Shown in pieces: positions 31,412 to 40,807 of a stretch of DNA of 64,000 bases; the stretch's first letter is position 1; each line of letters opens with the position of its first letter. The notes under the pieces are model-generated. The model saw only the letters and a list, made by a program, of their open reading frames with translations, did not search any database and was not told where the DNA came from. The position numbers were made by a program, and so were the translations under genes. Source of the DNA: Saccharomycopsis fibuligera x Saccharomycopsis cf. fibuligera. Taxonomy: Eukaryota > Ascomycota > Saccharomycetes > Ascoideales > Saccharomycopsidaceae. The DNA lies in the NCBI GenBank assembly GCA_001936135.1, contig CP012812.1, forward strand, positions 124,001 to 188,000, written 5' to 3'.

Positions 31412-34400
31412 CTATCTCCTGCGCTGCCCAACTCCAAGCGTCCGCTTCTTGTTCACCACTGACTTGTTGTGGAGATAGGTGATCGAGGCACTATTGCCAT
31501 TCACCGCCTTGTAGCCTTTCGACACAATAACCTCGGATGCCTTTCCTTCGCTAATCTCGCTTCGGATCTTCTCCTTGAAGCTCCGGTAGCTATCAAAGAT
31601 CGATGAATTCATGCTGCTGGACTTCCGGAGTATCGAATTGCTTTCAATGATTGACAGCCTACTGCCAACGCCATTACCAATAGATCTGCCTTCTTTATCA
31701 TCATCATTGTCGTCAATCGAAAAAACTTTCCCGGCTGTGCTATTGCTTCTGCTATTGCCAACGCTGCCGTTTCGGCTACTATTACCACCACTAGTGCTGC
31801 TGGTCAGGAGGAACCCTTTGTTGAAAATCGATCGCTGCTTGAGCTCATGCATATCGCATTCAACATCCGAGGAATTTCCTTCCCCATGCTTATCCATGTA
31901 TGGATGTTCGGATTCATCTTCAGAGTCCAAAAATGATAACGTCTTTCTAATATACTCTTCATCAAGCTTGACTTTTCTCTTTTTGGTAGCTGGCTGATCC
32001 TGACTTCCGGCATCTTCTTTGCCATTCCGTTGTTGATCTGGTATTTCTTGCTTTGGCTGCTGTTGTTGCGTCTTCTGGTCTGCATCCGGAAGAGAGCTTT
32101 CTTCATCTTCACTAACATAGTCCAAATTCTCACCAAGCACAGACTTCAACTTGTGAGTATTGGTTTCTTCTGCGATTGTTTGGAAAAATGCTCTGGTCTT
32201 TTTGTTCTTAATCAATTCGTTCACCTTCTGATCTTGCAATAATCTGGCTTTTTGCTTTTCATATCTCAATCTATGGAATTTGGCAAGTTCTTCGTCGAAT
32301 TCATCATCTTCATCAAGGTCCATGTAGCTATTACCCCTTTTGCCCAATTTACCATTCTTGATATCATTCATTAATTTTTCAACCATCTTTTGATCATTGG
32401 CTAAATCTTCATTGTTAATTAACTTGATCAATTCTTCATTATCCTTGCTGCTGACTTTTGTAATGTTATCAATCATTTTTTCATCCTCGCTATTGGCAAC
32501 ATCCATATCATCGCGGTCTTTACCACCAAACCCTTGCCATTCATCTTCAGATTCGACTGCTTCTTGATCAAAAATCTCTTTAACCCCAGCCTTTTCAAGT
32601 TCTTGCTCTCTTTTCTTCTTCTGTAATTCACGTTCTCTATCCAAAGCAAATTGTCTTCTAGCTTCTTCAATTCTCAATCTTTCTTGTTTTTCAGGATCAA
32701 TCTGCTCTTCCTCAGATTCTTCTCCTTCTTCAGACTCGTCATCAGCATCATCGTCACCATCATCATCGTCATCATCATTTTCATCATCTTCAACGACCCT
32801 CTTCCGCTGCAACCTTCTAGTCTTTTTGGGAACTTTTTCTTCCGCCACCTCTCGGTCATCATCTTTATCACCAACATCCAATTGAGTCTCAATATCAGCT
32901 TCAGTGGCAGCAAGTATTCTCTCAGTACCAACGGGTGTTTCATCATCATCACCATTGGTATTTTGTTGCAACGAATCTTCAAATTCGAATCCTGGCACAA
33001 AATTACGCTTTGGTTTGCTTTGTTGCTTCAAAAAACTAGTCTCAAATGATGTATTTTCATCATCATTGATCAGCCCCAATGCACCGCCATCTTCCATATT
33101 ATCGTTCATCAATGCATTGTCCAATTTTCTCAATTTTTGAATAATACTTCTGCTGCTGCTGCTTTTTGGCTGCGTATTTTGTGTGGCAAAAGACAGCGGT
33201 TGTGTAGATATTTTATCAGTTGGCTTAATAGACGCATCAAAAGCTTGGCTGAGGTCATTCACGTTTTTACCAAAAATATTATTAAGTTTTTGTGTAAGGC
33301 CATTACTGTTCAGTAGATTGATTTCGGCTTCGTCGTCGTCATTGCCATCATCATAATTTGCAGCACTGCAAGAAACATTTTGAGCGTTAAGACTCGGTGG
33401 TTGAAGTTTTTGTGTATCAAGTTGGAAACTGCTTTCAATACCAGCCGTTCCCAATCCCAATTGTGTTGGTTTTGAACTAGTTTCCGCTTCTACTTCCTCA
33501 TCATCAGAATCCAAAAGGACATTTTTCTTGGAAGAATGACGTTTGGCCTTTGGTATATACAGACCCTCTTCTTCTTCTTCTTCTTCCTCCTCCTCTTCGG
33601 CATCAGAAACAACAATGTCTTTATTGTAGTGTATTTGAGTTTCAGTTTTCTCTTGTGCGTTATCATTGCCTTGATCAAAACTTGCAAGCACATCAACTTT
33701 TTTGTTTTCCAACTTAGCTGTTTTCTTATCTTCAATATTCTCCTCATCACTTATTGCCTTCACATTATCATCATCATTTTCCTCTAATTCATTTCCAGAT
33801 TCACCGTCATTAGACTCCTCAACATAATCAGAATCCTCATCGGCATCACTACCATTTTCCTTTTGTGCTCTTAGTCTTTCTGCTTGTCTTAGCTTGTAAG
33901 CCATTTCTTGCTCAACTAATTTCTGTACGCTAATTTGATCACCATTGCCACCATTACCAAATTTATCATCCCCGAAAATGTCATCATCTTTATCATTTTC
34001 AAACATCCCACCAGTAATGGTTTCTTCTTGTTCTTGTTTATGCTTTCGCACCGCATCTCGATGTTTGAGCATGAACATTTTGAACATATCTTCTTTCGAT
34101 AAGTTGGCTGGCTTTTTGCTTTTGTCGTTTGCTTCAACAGCAGCAGCCGCTTTTCCAGCTTGCTTCTGTTTTCTTTGCTGACTTTTTCTTGCAAACTTGA
34201 GTTTAATTTCAAATAACTTAGCCTTGCTTACTCCTGCTCTAGGATCGTCATCGTTGTCATTATTTTGACTTCCTTTGGCACTTCCTTCAGAATCAGAGTC
34301 ACTATCAAGCACAATTTCACCTTTACTGTTAGCATCCTGCTTGAGTTTTTGAGTATATTTGAACAATGGGTCAGTAGAAAAGTTTTTTGACAAATCCATT

Positions 34401-35734
34401 GAAGTTTCATCTTTTTTGGCAAACTCGCTGTCTTGCTTTTTACCTTCTCCAATATTTAGTTCCATATCTGATAAGTCAGTGTCGTCATCAGCAATAATAA
34501 CATCTTCATCATGTCCAGATGACGCTCCAGTAGAGTTAGGACTGGAATGTTCTTGTTTCCGTTGCGCCATTGGCTGAAACTCACCATTTCTAAAGCCAAA
34601 CTCAGACAACAAGTCATCTTTCTTGATCTCGATTCTATTGTAAAGCACTGGCTCAAGATTATATTTCAAAGACAATTCTTGTGTTTTCATAGCAATGTCC
34701 AATAATTCTTTCTTATTTTTCTTGTCTTTTATGGTATTAGAGCCCATTTTGGATTCCAAGTCACGAAGAATACGATCTTCCTCTTCCATATCCTGAATAA
34801 GTCGTTGTTCCCTTTTAGCTCTGGCGGCTTCGTCCTCCACATTATCTTCCTTATTAGTAGCCAGTGCCATTTCTTCGCCTTCGTCTTCTTCGCTGACGAA
34901 AAGAGCATTGCCAGCTGATATCTTTGTTGGGGATTGTGGTGCTTGTTGAGCATTATCGGCATCTTTGGGCGTGGTATCGTTGACAATAGAAGTGTCAGAA
35001 GCTCTTTGAAATGGTATTGTTTGAGTATTGTCTGTATTAGAGCTAGCAATATAATTACTATAAGCATTGTTGGCATTATTGTCCCGCTGAGAGATCACTT
35101 GAGTAGGCGTACTTTTTGCGGTTGCGAGCAGCAATTGAGTTTCAGCGACTGGCAATTCTTTTTGTTCTTGTAATATCTGTGATTCCTGAATTGCTGATTC
35201 TGATTCTTTTTGCGTTTTTTCTTTTTCTGTAAATGAATCTTGTTCTTCTGAAGGAGGTTTGGCCTTCTTGAGCATACTACTGCCAAACTTGAATTGTGGG
35301 ATCTGAAAAATCTTGAACTTAGCAGCGCTATCTTCTTTAGCATTATTCGTAGTTTCTGTTTCATTGGCATCAATTTTAGCATCACCAGACACCTCCAGAA
35401 TTGTCTTGTTCACTATTGTGTTAAGTTTCTGCACACGGTTAGCTCGCTTTGCTAGTAACTTCTGAAATCTGTTATGTCTTGAAATCATTTCCGTGTTTAT
35501 ATTCAAAGCCGCTGAAGGATTTTGAACTCCATTTGTGATATTTGACTCGTTTTCATTATTTTTTTGAGGCGTTTGTTCTTGGCTCTGGCTATCTTCTGGG
35601 CCACTATCCTGGCTGCTCTGAATATTGTGTTTTCTGTTGTCATTATGTGGTGCTTCATCATCTGAAGCTAGAAGGTTATCCATGATCCCCATCAAGTTCT
35701 GGGACTGGGTCTGACTAGCAAGATCCAAATTCAT
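31412..35734 (-). CDS. MRC1: MRC1/claspin S-phase checkpoint mediator
   Basis: A 1440-residue replication-fork adaptor. Mrc1 links the Mec1 kinase to Rad53 and keeps DNA polymerase epsilon coupled to the helicase. The N-terminal third has many SQ/TQ sites (for example ASQTQSQ, SSQDSG, DSQSQEQ, ESQILQ, ETQLLL, TPTQVISQ), the phosphorylation cluster expected of Mrc1. The middle is very acidic with D/E runs. At about residues 1060-1160 lie the diagnostic blocks ESEDEWQGFGGKD, EKMIDNI and FDEELAKFHRLRYEKQKARLL of the Mrc1-like domain. The C-terminus is Ser-rich. It is longer than S. cerevisiae Mrc1 (1096) because of low-complexity insertions. One in-frame CTG (31805-31807, complement) lies in a Ser/Thr run (GFL-CTG-TSSTS), where Ser would fit well. 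MCB elements lie upstream. Confidence 0.9.
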   Translation of the reverse strand: MNLDLASQTQSQNLMGIMDNLLASDDEAPHNDNRKHNIQSSQDSGPEDSQSQEQTPQKNNENESNITNGVQNPSAALNINTEMISRHNRFQKLLAKRANRVQKLNTIVNKTILEVSGDAKIDANETETTNNAKEDSAAKFKIFQIPQFKFGSSMLKKAKPPSEEQDSFTEKEKTQKESESAIQESQILQEQKELPVAETQLLLATAKSTPTQVISQRDNNANNAYSNYIASSNTDNTQTIPFQRASDTSIVNDTTPKDADNAQQAPQSPTKISAGNALFVSEEDEGEEMALATNKEDNVEDEAARAKREQRLIQDMEEEDRILRDLESKMGSNTIKDKKNKKELLDIAMKTQELSLKYNLEPVLYNRIEIKKDDLLSEFGFRNGEFQPMAQRKQEHSSPNSTGASSGHDEDVIIADDDTDLSDMELNIGEGKKQDSEFAKKDETSMDLSKNFSTDPLFKYTQKLKQDANSKGEIVLDSDSDSEGSAKGSQNNDNDDDPRAGVSKAKLFEIKLKFARKSQQRKQKQAGKAAAAVEANDKSKKPANLSKEDMFKMFMLKHRDAVRKHKQEQEETITGGMFENDKDDDIFGDDKFGNGGNGDQISVQKLVEQEMAYKLRQAERLRAQKENGSDADEDSDYVEESNDGESGNELEENDDDNVKAISDEENIEDKKTAKLENKKVDVLASFDQGNDNAQEKTETQIHYNKDIVVSDAEEEEEEEEEEEGLYIPKAKRHSSKKNVLLDSDDEEVEAETSSKPTQLGLGTAGIESSFQLDTQKLQPPSLNAQNVSCSAANYDDGNDDDEAEINLLNSNGLTQKLNNIFGKNVNDLSQAFDASIKPTDKISTQPLSFATQNTQPKSSSSRSIIQKLRKLDNALMNDNMEDGGALGLINDDENTSFETSFLKQQSKPKRNFVPGFEFEDSLQQNTNGDDDETPVGTERILAATEADIETQLDVGDKDDDREVAEEKVPKKTRRLQRKRVVEDDENDDDDDDGDDDADDESEEGEESEEEQIDPEKQERLRIEEARRQFALDRERELQKKKREQELEKAGVKEIFDQEAVESEDEWQGFGGKDRDDMDVANSEDEKMIDNITKVSSKDNEELIKLINNEDLANDQKMVEKLMNDIKNGKLGKRGNSYMDLDEDDEFDEELAKFHRLRYEKQKARLLQDQKVNELIKNKKTRAFFQTIAEETNTHKLKSVLGENLDYVSEDEESSLPDADQKTQQQQPKQEIPDQQRNGKEDAGSQDQPATKKRKVKLDEEYIRKTLSFLDSEDESEHPYMDKHGEGNSSDVECDMHELKQRSIFNKGFLLTSSTSGGNSSRNGSVGNSRSNSTAGKVFSIDDNDDDKEGRSIGNGVGSRLSIIESNSILRKSSSMNSSIFDSYRSFKEKIRSEISEGKASEVIVSKGYKAVNGNSASITYLHNKSVVNKKRTLGVGQRRR

Positions 35735-35917
35735 GATTGTTTGCGTATAATATTGAAAAATTCGTAATGTGTATAGTTGAAAAGTAGGAGAAAAACGACT
35801 ATAAATCTGTCAATCTTGATATAAAAAAAAAGTATAGAAAAGAAAAAGCAAAATAAGAAACTAGAAGGGAACACGCCAGTTGAATAATAATGCAGATTCG
35901 GTAAATTTAAAATCTGA

Positions 35918-35923
35918 CGCGTA
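35918..35923. promoter_or_regulatory. MCB element upstream of MRC1
   Basis: ACGCGT is the exact MluI cell-cycle box bound by MBF. It lies 184 bp before the MRC1 ATG. It fits the G1/S expression known for MRC1 in yeast. Confidence 0.65.
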
Positions 35924-35941
35924 ATATAATCTTGAAAATAA

Positions 35942-35949
35942 ACGCGCGT
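35942..35949. promoter_or_regulatory. second MCB-like element
   Basis: ACGCGCGT, a palindromic CGCG-core element, lies 18 bp from the first MCB. Paired boxes are typical of MBF targets. Confidence 0.5.
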
Positions 35950-36279
35950 CTGATAAATTTAAAAAAATTAAAAAAATACGCATAAAAAAAAGACGCCAAA
36001 AAAGGGCATTGCAAAATTAATGCGCAAATCAGAATCTTTCACATTAATGGAAATAATCATGCATGAATTTGCATTGCTCATCGGAGACTTTTTTTCGCGC
36101 TTTGAAAGGAAAAAAAAAGATAAGATTACTATAATCAGGCATGAATCGAATGAGCTCGTTTAACATGAACACCATGATTTTGAAGAACCACCATGACCTT
36201 TGAAAAGTTTTTTTTTTAACTGATTCCGAGCAACGAAAATTTAAGTCAAATATATTTTCTACTCTTCCATTAAGTCATC

Positions 36280-37653
36280 ATGCTGTACAAGAAGCAAAAA
36301 TCTCAAGAAGAAGAAGTGGACGACTTAATCTCAGCCAATGAACCATTATTTTTTAAAAGCACACGTTCCCTGGCCAGCAGCGGCAGCAAGAAGCTTTTCA
36401 AAACAAGTAATAGCAAACAGAAGAGGAAATCTCAGTCACAACAACAAGAGGACGGCGAATTCAAGCCAGTAGCTTTCAAGAGTTTTAAAGATAACAAATT
36501 TGATTTTGAGTCATTCCGTAAGGACTACATTTTGAAAGAATTGGATTTGGATGGCGCCAAAGAAGAGGACAATGATGTCGTTAATGATGAGTATGGAAAG
36601 GCGGGAACTAGCCCTGGCATTAGTGTGAGGAATGTTAAAAAGAAGCGCTATGAAAACTCCAAAATACGAAAATTGGCAGAATTGGAAAGCGACGACGACG
36701 ACGACGAAGATGAAGATGAGCAAAACAGCATCACAGAAATAGGCTTGAAGTTAGTAAAAAAACCCCGGGGCACCAAACAGAAACAGTTGTACAAGCAACG
36801 CTCAAAGACCGGTAACCACAAAAACAAAAACAAAAACAATGCCAATGTTAGCGAGGTGGATACTGCTATTGGCAACATCATGACTGAACCAGACTCGCGG
36901 TTGAGTGCTGAAGAAGCTCAACTTGCGCTTGTTTCTGGTACTCTGCCCTACCTAATTAATGGGGCCCATAACGGTGCAAACCACAGTGACCCACAGAAAC
37001 ATCAGCGGTACATTAATTATCTTCACCAAGTGGCCCAGGGTATTGTTAGCGATGGCCCGATTGGACCCTCTAAGCTATTTACTGCCTCGGCTGCCTCAGC
37101 TGGTTCAAATGGTCCAAATGGTTCAAATGGTTCAAATGGTTCAAATGGTTCAAATGGCCCAAATGGCCCAACTTCGGCGGTAAAATCCGCGGAAATGGCA
37201 GAACAGAGCGAGTTTCGCCGCAGCGCGCGTCTAGTTGCCGCGGCTGGCCACCGCTTTCGCTCTCGTTTCGCTAAAGCGTCATCAACAGTAACATTAATTT
37301 CGCCATCGCTGTCGTTGCCCGCACACGATAGTATTATTTCCAACCCACTTGACGGAAAACCCGCTGATTCTGCTGCATCTGCAAGCGGACAGCCACCGGC
37401 CTGTCATCCACTTTCCAATCTATCCACTGATAATATGCTTGGTAATCCGTCAGCACAACCGCACGGTATTTCCGCTTCTACCCCCACTTCCGCGACCACC
37501 GTCACTACCAAACCCGCCAGTACGCGTACCGCGGCCGTTGCCACCGTTGACAGAACCGTTGCCCTTTCAGCTACGGCAAATCCGCCACGGCGCATATCCG
37601 CCATCACTGTGGCCCCTATTGTCCGTCGCCGGTTGGGTTTGACAGATCCGTGA
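36280..37653 (+). CDS. unrecognised charged protein with Asn/Gly/Ser repeat, 457 aa
   Basis: I do not recognise a family. The first ~200 residues are strongly charged: a Lys-rich N-terminus, a motif FKSFKDNKFDFESFRKDYIL, an acidic run ESDDDDDEDEDE, then Lys/Asn-rich sequence, suggesting a nuclear protein. Residues about 207-250 (LSAEEAQLALVSGTLPYLIN… HQRYINYLHQVAQG) look like a short folded helical module. Residues about 275-297 are a GSNGPNGS repeat, encoded by 9-nt DNA repeats. The last 150 residues are Ala/Thr/Pro-rich, of unusually high GC, and could be disordered. The second codon is CTG, so it would read Ser in a CUG-Ser yeast. The ATG at 36280 follows an in-frame-free AT-rich leader. 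The stop lies in a palindrome (37646-37660). Confidence 0.75.
   Translation: MLYKKQKSQEEEVDDLISANEPLFFKSTRSLASSGSKKLFKTSNSKQKRKSQSQQQEDGEFKPVAFKSFKDNKFDFESFRKDYILKELDLDGAKEEDNDVVNDEYGKAGTSPGISVRNVKKKRYENSKIRKLAELESDDDDDEDEDEQNSITEIGLKLVKKPRGTKQKQLYKQRSKTGNHKNKNKNNANVSEVDTAIGNIMTEPDSRLSAEEAQLALVSGTLPYLINGAHNGANHSDPQKHQRYINYLHQVAQGIVSDGPIGPSKLFTASAASAGSNGPNGSNGSNGSNGSNGPNGPTSAVKSAEMAEQSEFRRSARLVAAAGHRFRSRFAKASSTVTLISPSLSLPAHDSIISNPLDGKPADSAASASGQPPACHPLSNLSTDNMLGNPSAQPHGISASTPTSATTVTTKPASTRTAAVATVDRTVALSATANPPRRISAITVAPIVRRRLGLTDP
37102..37171 (+). repeat. 9-nt coding tandem repeat (Gly-Ser/Pro-Asn)
   Basis: GGTTCAAAT or GGTCCAAAT-type nonamers repeat about eight times in frame and code GSN/GPN triplets. 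Confidence 0.9.
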
Positions 37654-37680
37654 TACGGATATTTACGGTAGGGTTTACCG
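37646..37680. repeat. two CGG-containing inverted repeats at the gene end
   Basis: ATCCGT-GAT-ACGGAT (37646-37660) spans the TGA stop codon of the upstream gene. CGGTA-GGGTT-TACCG (37666-37680) follows after five bases. They could be zinc-cluster sites or part of a 3'-end hairpin. Confidence 0.55.
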
Positions 37681-38678
37681 CATACGAGAGACAGCGCACC
37701 GCACACCGCACAACTTTTCGAAACAACCGCATTATGTTCCCACCGCACCGGGTTCTATTATTTTAGCTCCCACAATATAATGTGACGGAATCATATCCGG
37801 CGCCCATGTTCTGCTTATACGCATGGGCAGATATCCCGTTTTCCGACCATGTGGAATGTTACTTAAATATGTTACGTACACACGCTTAGTGTCACTAAAT
37901 AAAAGGCATGTAAGAAGAAAAGTTATCGTGCGACAATTGGCAACTTGAAAATGAAAAAGTGCTTATGAGAGTATAAGAAATACATATTCAGAAGGCCAAG
38001 TAAGCGAAGGTATGTGTTCCAGCCTGATTGTGCTTTTCTCACTGATTCATTTCAACGGTTCGCTAATTGTCAGCTAATTATTTCCATTTTATGTGTTTTT
38101 AATTTCTTTTATGTTTTATTATTTTTCTTTTTTTTTTTCCTGTCTGCGCGGTCAGCGCTGCTTGTGCAAATGGCAGTGGAGCAAAATCTAATTATGTCAT
38201 AGGGCGCCTGGGTATTTCCTCTGTTTTACTTTTTCTTGTTTTTTCCCCAGGTTAACTAATTATCTATAAATATCCACTGCCCGTCACCACTCGCTGGCAG
38301 CGTTAAAGCTTGTACTTTTCCATGCCGCTCTTTTTGTTTCGTTTGCTTCGCGTGCTTCGCCTTCTAGTATTTATTTTATTTGTGAATTATACTACTTTTG
38401 AGCTGCCGGATCTATAAACCCGTCAATGGAGCTATCCTATGTGCGGACCAGCTGTCAAATAGCGTACTATATCCAACCATAGCATATCTACTGGCATACA
38501 AGTATCTTTATCAAAGAAACCCAATTATAAACTTAAAAAGAGAAAACAACGCACAGTCGCTTAAAAATAAGCCAAAACATCAAGTTCTAGACACACACAC
38601 AATTACGACTAACTCAAAAGTTAGAGCTCAAAGGACACACAAAACAAATATTACATAGATATAACTAAAGCCTCGCAT
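37654..38678. other. intergenic region upstream of the F-box gene
   Basis: The first 200 bp stay GC-rich like the end of the upstream gene, then the DNA becomes AT-rich. Two small ORFs (38014-38202, 38398-38658) have no support. Confidence 0.5.
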
Positions 38679-39980
38679 ATGGCAGTGTTTAGCACCTTCC
38701 CTCATGACGTGTTAGTGAAAATATTCAGGCTTCTTGACCTCAAACACTTGCACGACTGTCTAGTGGTGTGTGCCTCAGTTCCCAGCAGCAGCAGTGGGCA
38801 TGTCTTTGCCAGTCATGCAACACCCAACGGCGCAGAAGCAGAAACAGAAACAGGAACGGCCGTCAGCCCATTAACGGTAAATTGCGTCGCCACATCAAAA
38901 AATATCAATAATGCTAATAGTAGCTTCACCATACTCCATGCGATAAACAGCGTGTTATATGAAAAAGTCACTTTAGTTGCCACTTACAATATTGACGAGA
39001 ATGCCAGGTGGGCCGATGAATGCTTGGAGTGTGACTCGTACAACATCAATGGCATTGTGTTCAAAAACATGGTTTCCAACAAGAGGAAAATTTATGGGAT
39101 GATACGTTTAGACGAGATTTGCAAGCTTAAGGGCTACGAGTCTTATATTAAGCACTTGAGTGTGTCATGCATTGATTTCTCCAGTCTTTTTCTCTTTGGT
39201 AAGACCCATACTGTGGAGGGCTGTTTGCGGCATTTCCAGTATCTCAAGGGCAAACTAATGGAACTTAATCCATCAGCAATGTTTCCTGAAAACATACACA
39301 ACCACAAGAACAATACCAGTCACAGCAACAGTAGCAGCTTTCAGAGCTTCAACAAGACTGAGTGGAGTCAAATCGACAATCAATTAGAAAAACCAGAGTC
39401 GTCAATAGACCCGCGCGAGACACCCCACATTACTACAGGCGCTCCTCTCCACAGCTATATCACCACATCCACTGACAATCACCAACTAATCACCGCGCAT
39501 CCCTGTTCGCCTCCATGCGACACGCCAACAAGTACTGATACTGATACTGATACTGATACTGGTACTGGTACTGGTACTGGTACTATTAACAATGATACCA
39601 CTGCCGCTAGCGCCACCACCAAATGTTATGAAACTCGTATAAATCAGGCTAATAACGATCACCATATTGACACCACCGACGTTATGCTGGAGCTCCGCAA
39701 CTTGCTTGTGTCACTTACGCAGCTCTCATCGATCGAGATCCTTTGTCCCTGCTTACTCGCGGTGGTGAAGAGCGTGATGATTACCAAGAGAATTGTCCGC
39801 GAGCATCGCAACAGCGTTAGGCCAGCAGTGACCATGTTTCTTTCTAATGGCCTTGCCGGTGTCAATACAGGCAGCAGTAGCAATACCTCTGGTGTTGCCA
39901 CGCCCACACAAACGCCCACGCCTACTCCTACCCCTTCTGCCTCAAGCGCCAGCACTTCCAGCGCGGGCACTATACTATAG
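38679..39980 (+). CDS. F-box protein, 433 aa, with low-complexity insertions
   Basis: The N-terminus (residues about 5-33, FPHDVLVKIFRLLDLKHLHDCLVVC) is an F-box, which binds Skp1 and would make this a substrate receptor of an SCF ubiquitin ligase. After a Ser/Ala-rich insertion, the motif GYESYIKHLSVSCIDFSSL (about 157-175) resembles a segment of the F-box/LRR protein at 46811-48286 (YATYIKSLVIYC). A second shared segment is LRNLLVSLTQLSSIEILCPC (about 345-364), matching LAQLVNSAPNVVELFILCQC there. The leucine-rich repeats of that protein are absent; the C-terminus is instead Ser/Thr/Pro-rich. A TDTDTD-TGTGTG repeat sits at about 286-302. The two are therefore probably diverged paralogues. 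Substrates are unknown. Confidence 0.75.
   Translation: MAVFSTFPHDVLVKIFRLLDLKHLHDCLVVCASVPSSSSGHVFASHATPNGAEAETETGTAVSPLTVNCVATSKNINNANSSFTILHAINSVLYEKVTLVATYNIDENARWADECLECDSYNINGIVFKNMVSNKRKIYGMIRLDEICKLKGYESYIKHLSVSCIDFSSLFLFGKTHTVEGCLRHFQYLKGKLMELNPSAMFPENIHNHKNNTSHSNSSSFQSFNKTEWSQIDNQLEKPESSIDPRETPHITTGAPLHSYITTSTDNHQLITAHPCSPPCDTPTSTDTDTDTDTGTGTGTGTINNDTTAASATTKCYETRINQANNDHHIDTTDVMLELRNLLVSLTQLSSIEILCPCLLAVVKSVMITKRIVREHRNSVRPAVTMFLSNGLAGVNTGSSSNTSGVATPTQTPTPTPTPSASSASTSSAGTIL
39534..39584 (+). repeat. hexanucleotide coding repeat
   Basis: ACTGAT units followed by ACTGGT units code (Thr-Asp)n then (Thr-Gly)n inside the F-box gene. A single A-to-G change separates the two halves of the array. 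Confidence 0.9.
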
Positions 39981-40807
39981 CTATCTAGACTTATCTTGAT
40001 CTCTTAATGTACTATATGCCCTTAGCTTACTTAATACACAATTCATTTGCTTTGACTTTAGCTCTCATCTGTTGCGTGTGCATGTTATTTATTTTATTTT
40101 GTTAGTTTTTTTGGCAGGCGTGCACCGCAACTAGTGCTATATAACCTTACGCTATTCTGCCATAATATTGCCTTGTATGCTGTCGTTCAAAGTAAATTGT
40201 TATAACAGAGACTGGTACAGAATTCTTGGCGTCGGCGGCGGTGACACTTCTGCCGAATAACGGGCCCGGCGCTGCACCTGCTCCGACACCTGTTAGTGTG
40301 TGCGGTAGGGCGCATAGTAGCAGTTTCCTGTTTCTTTTTCTTATTTGCCCAAAGCGGCAATCACACACATTGCAATCACAGTAGCCAGACTTGAGTGGAC
40401 TCAGACTAACAGAGCTGTTTGCTCATCTTCAGCGGCACAACTTCATCCCCCAATAACCATCCAATCATCTATCTTGCTCAATAAACACCTTCCCTATTTT
40501 CATTCTCTTTGGTTGATCTCCTCGCGGCCGAAGTTTCTTTTAAGTCCCGGTGCGTGGCCTCAGTGTGGAACCCTGCCAATGTTAACTTTTTTTTGTATCG
40601 GCGATCGCCAATCCTCGCCGAGAAACCCTGCAGCTGGTCCTGAGTTGCCATATAAAGAGTGCTGCAATCGCACTAACAGCTAAAAAAAATTTTCTTTTAC
40701 TCATCTTTTTTGGTATTTCACCGTTATTTTTGTCTCAACGCATTCCTCATCCTTATCCTCATCTTCTCAATAAACCCAAAAAGTGTTCTTTGGAACCACC
40801 TTAGACG
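39981..40807. other. intergenic, promoter of DHA1 transporter
   Basis: 827 bp. It contains a 10-bp palindrome GGCGATCGCC (40600-40609) and CTCGCCGAG (40614-40622), about 190-210 bp before the transporter ATG, in otherwise AT-rich DNA. No gene supported. Confidence 0.55.
40600..40622. promoter_or_regulatory. paired GC-rich palindromes upstream of MFS gene
   Basis: GGCGATCGCC and, four bases on, CTCGCCGAG. GC-rich dyads in an AT-rich yeast promoter often bind zinc-cluster (Zn2Cys6) or other dimeric regulators. The factor is unknown. Confidence 0.35.

Larger units (their letters stand above)
35735..36279. other. divergent promoter region of MRC1 and 36.3-kb gene
   Basis: 545 bp between divergent starts. 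It contains two MluI-box-like elements (35918-35923 and 35942-35949) closer to MRC1, plus A-rich stretches. Confidence 0.65.
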
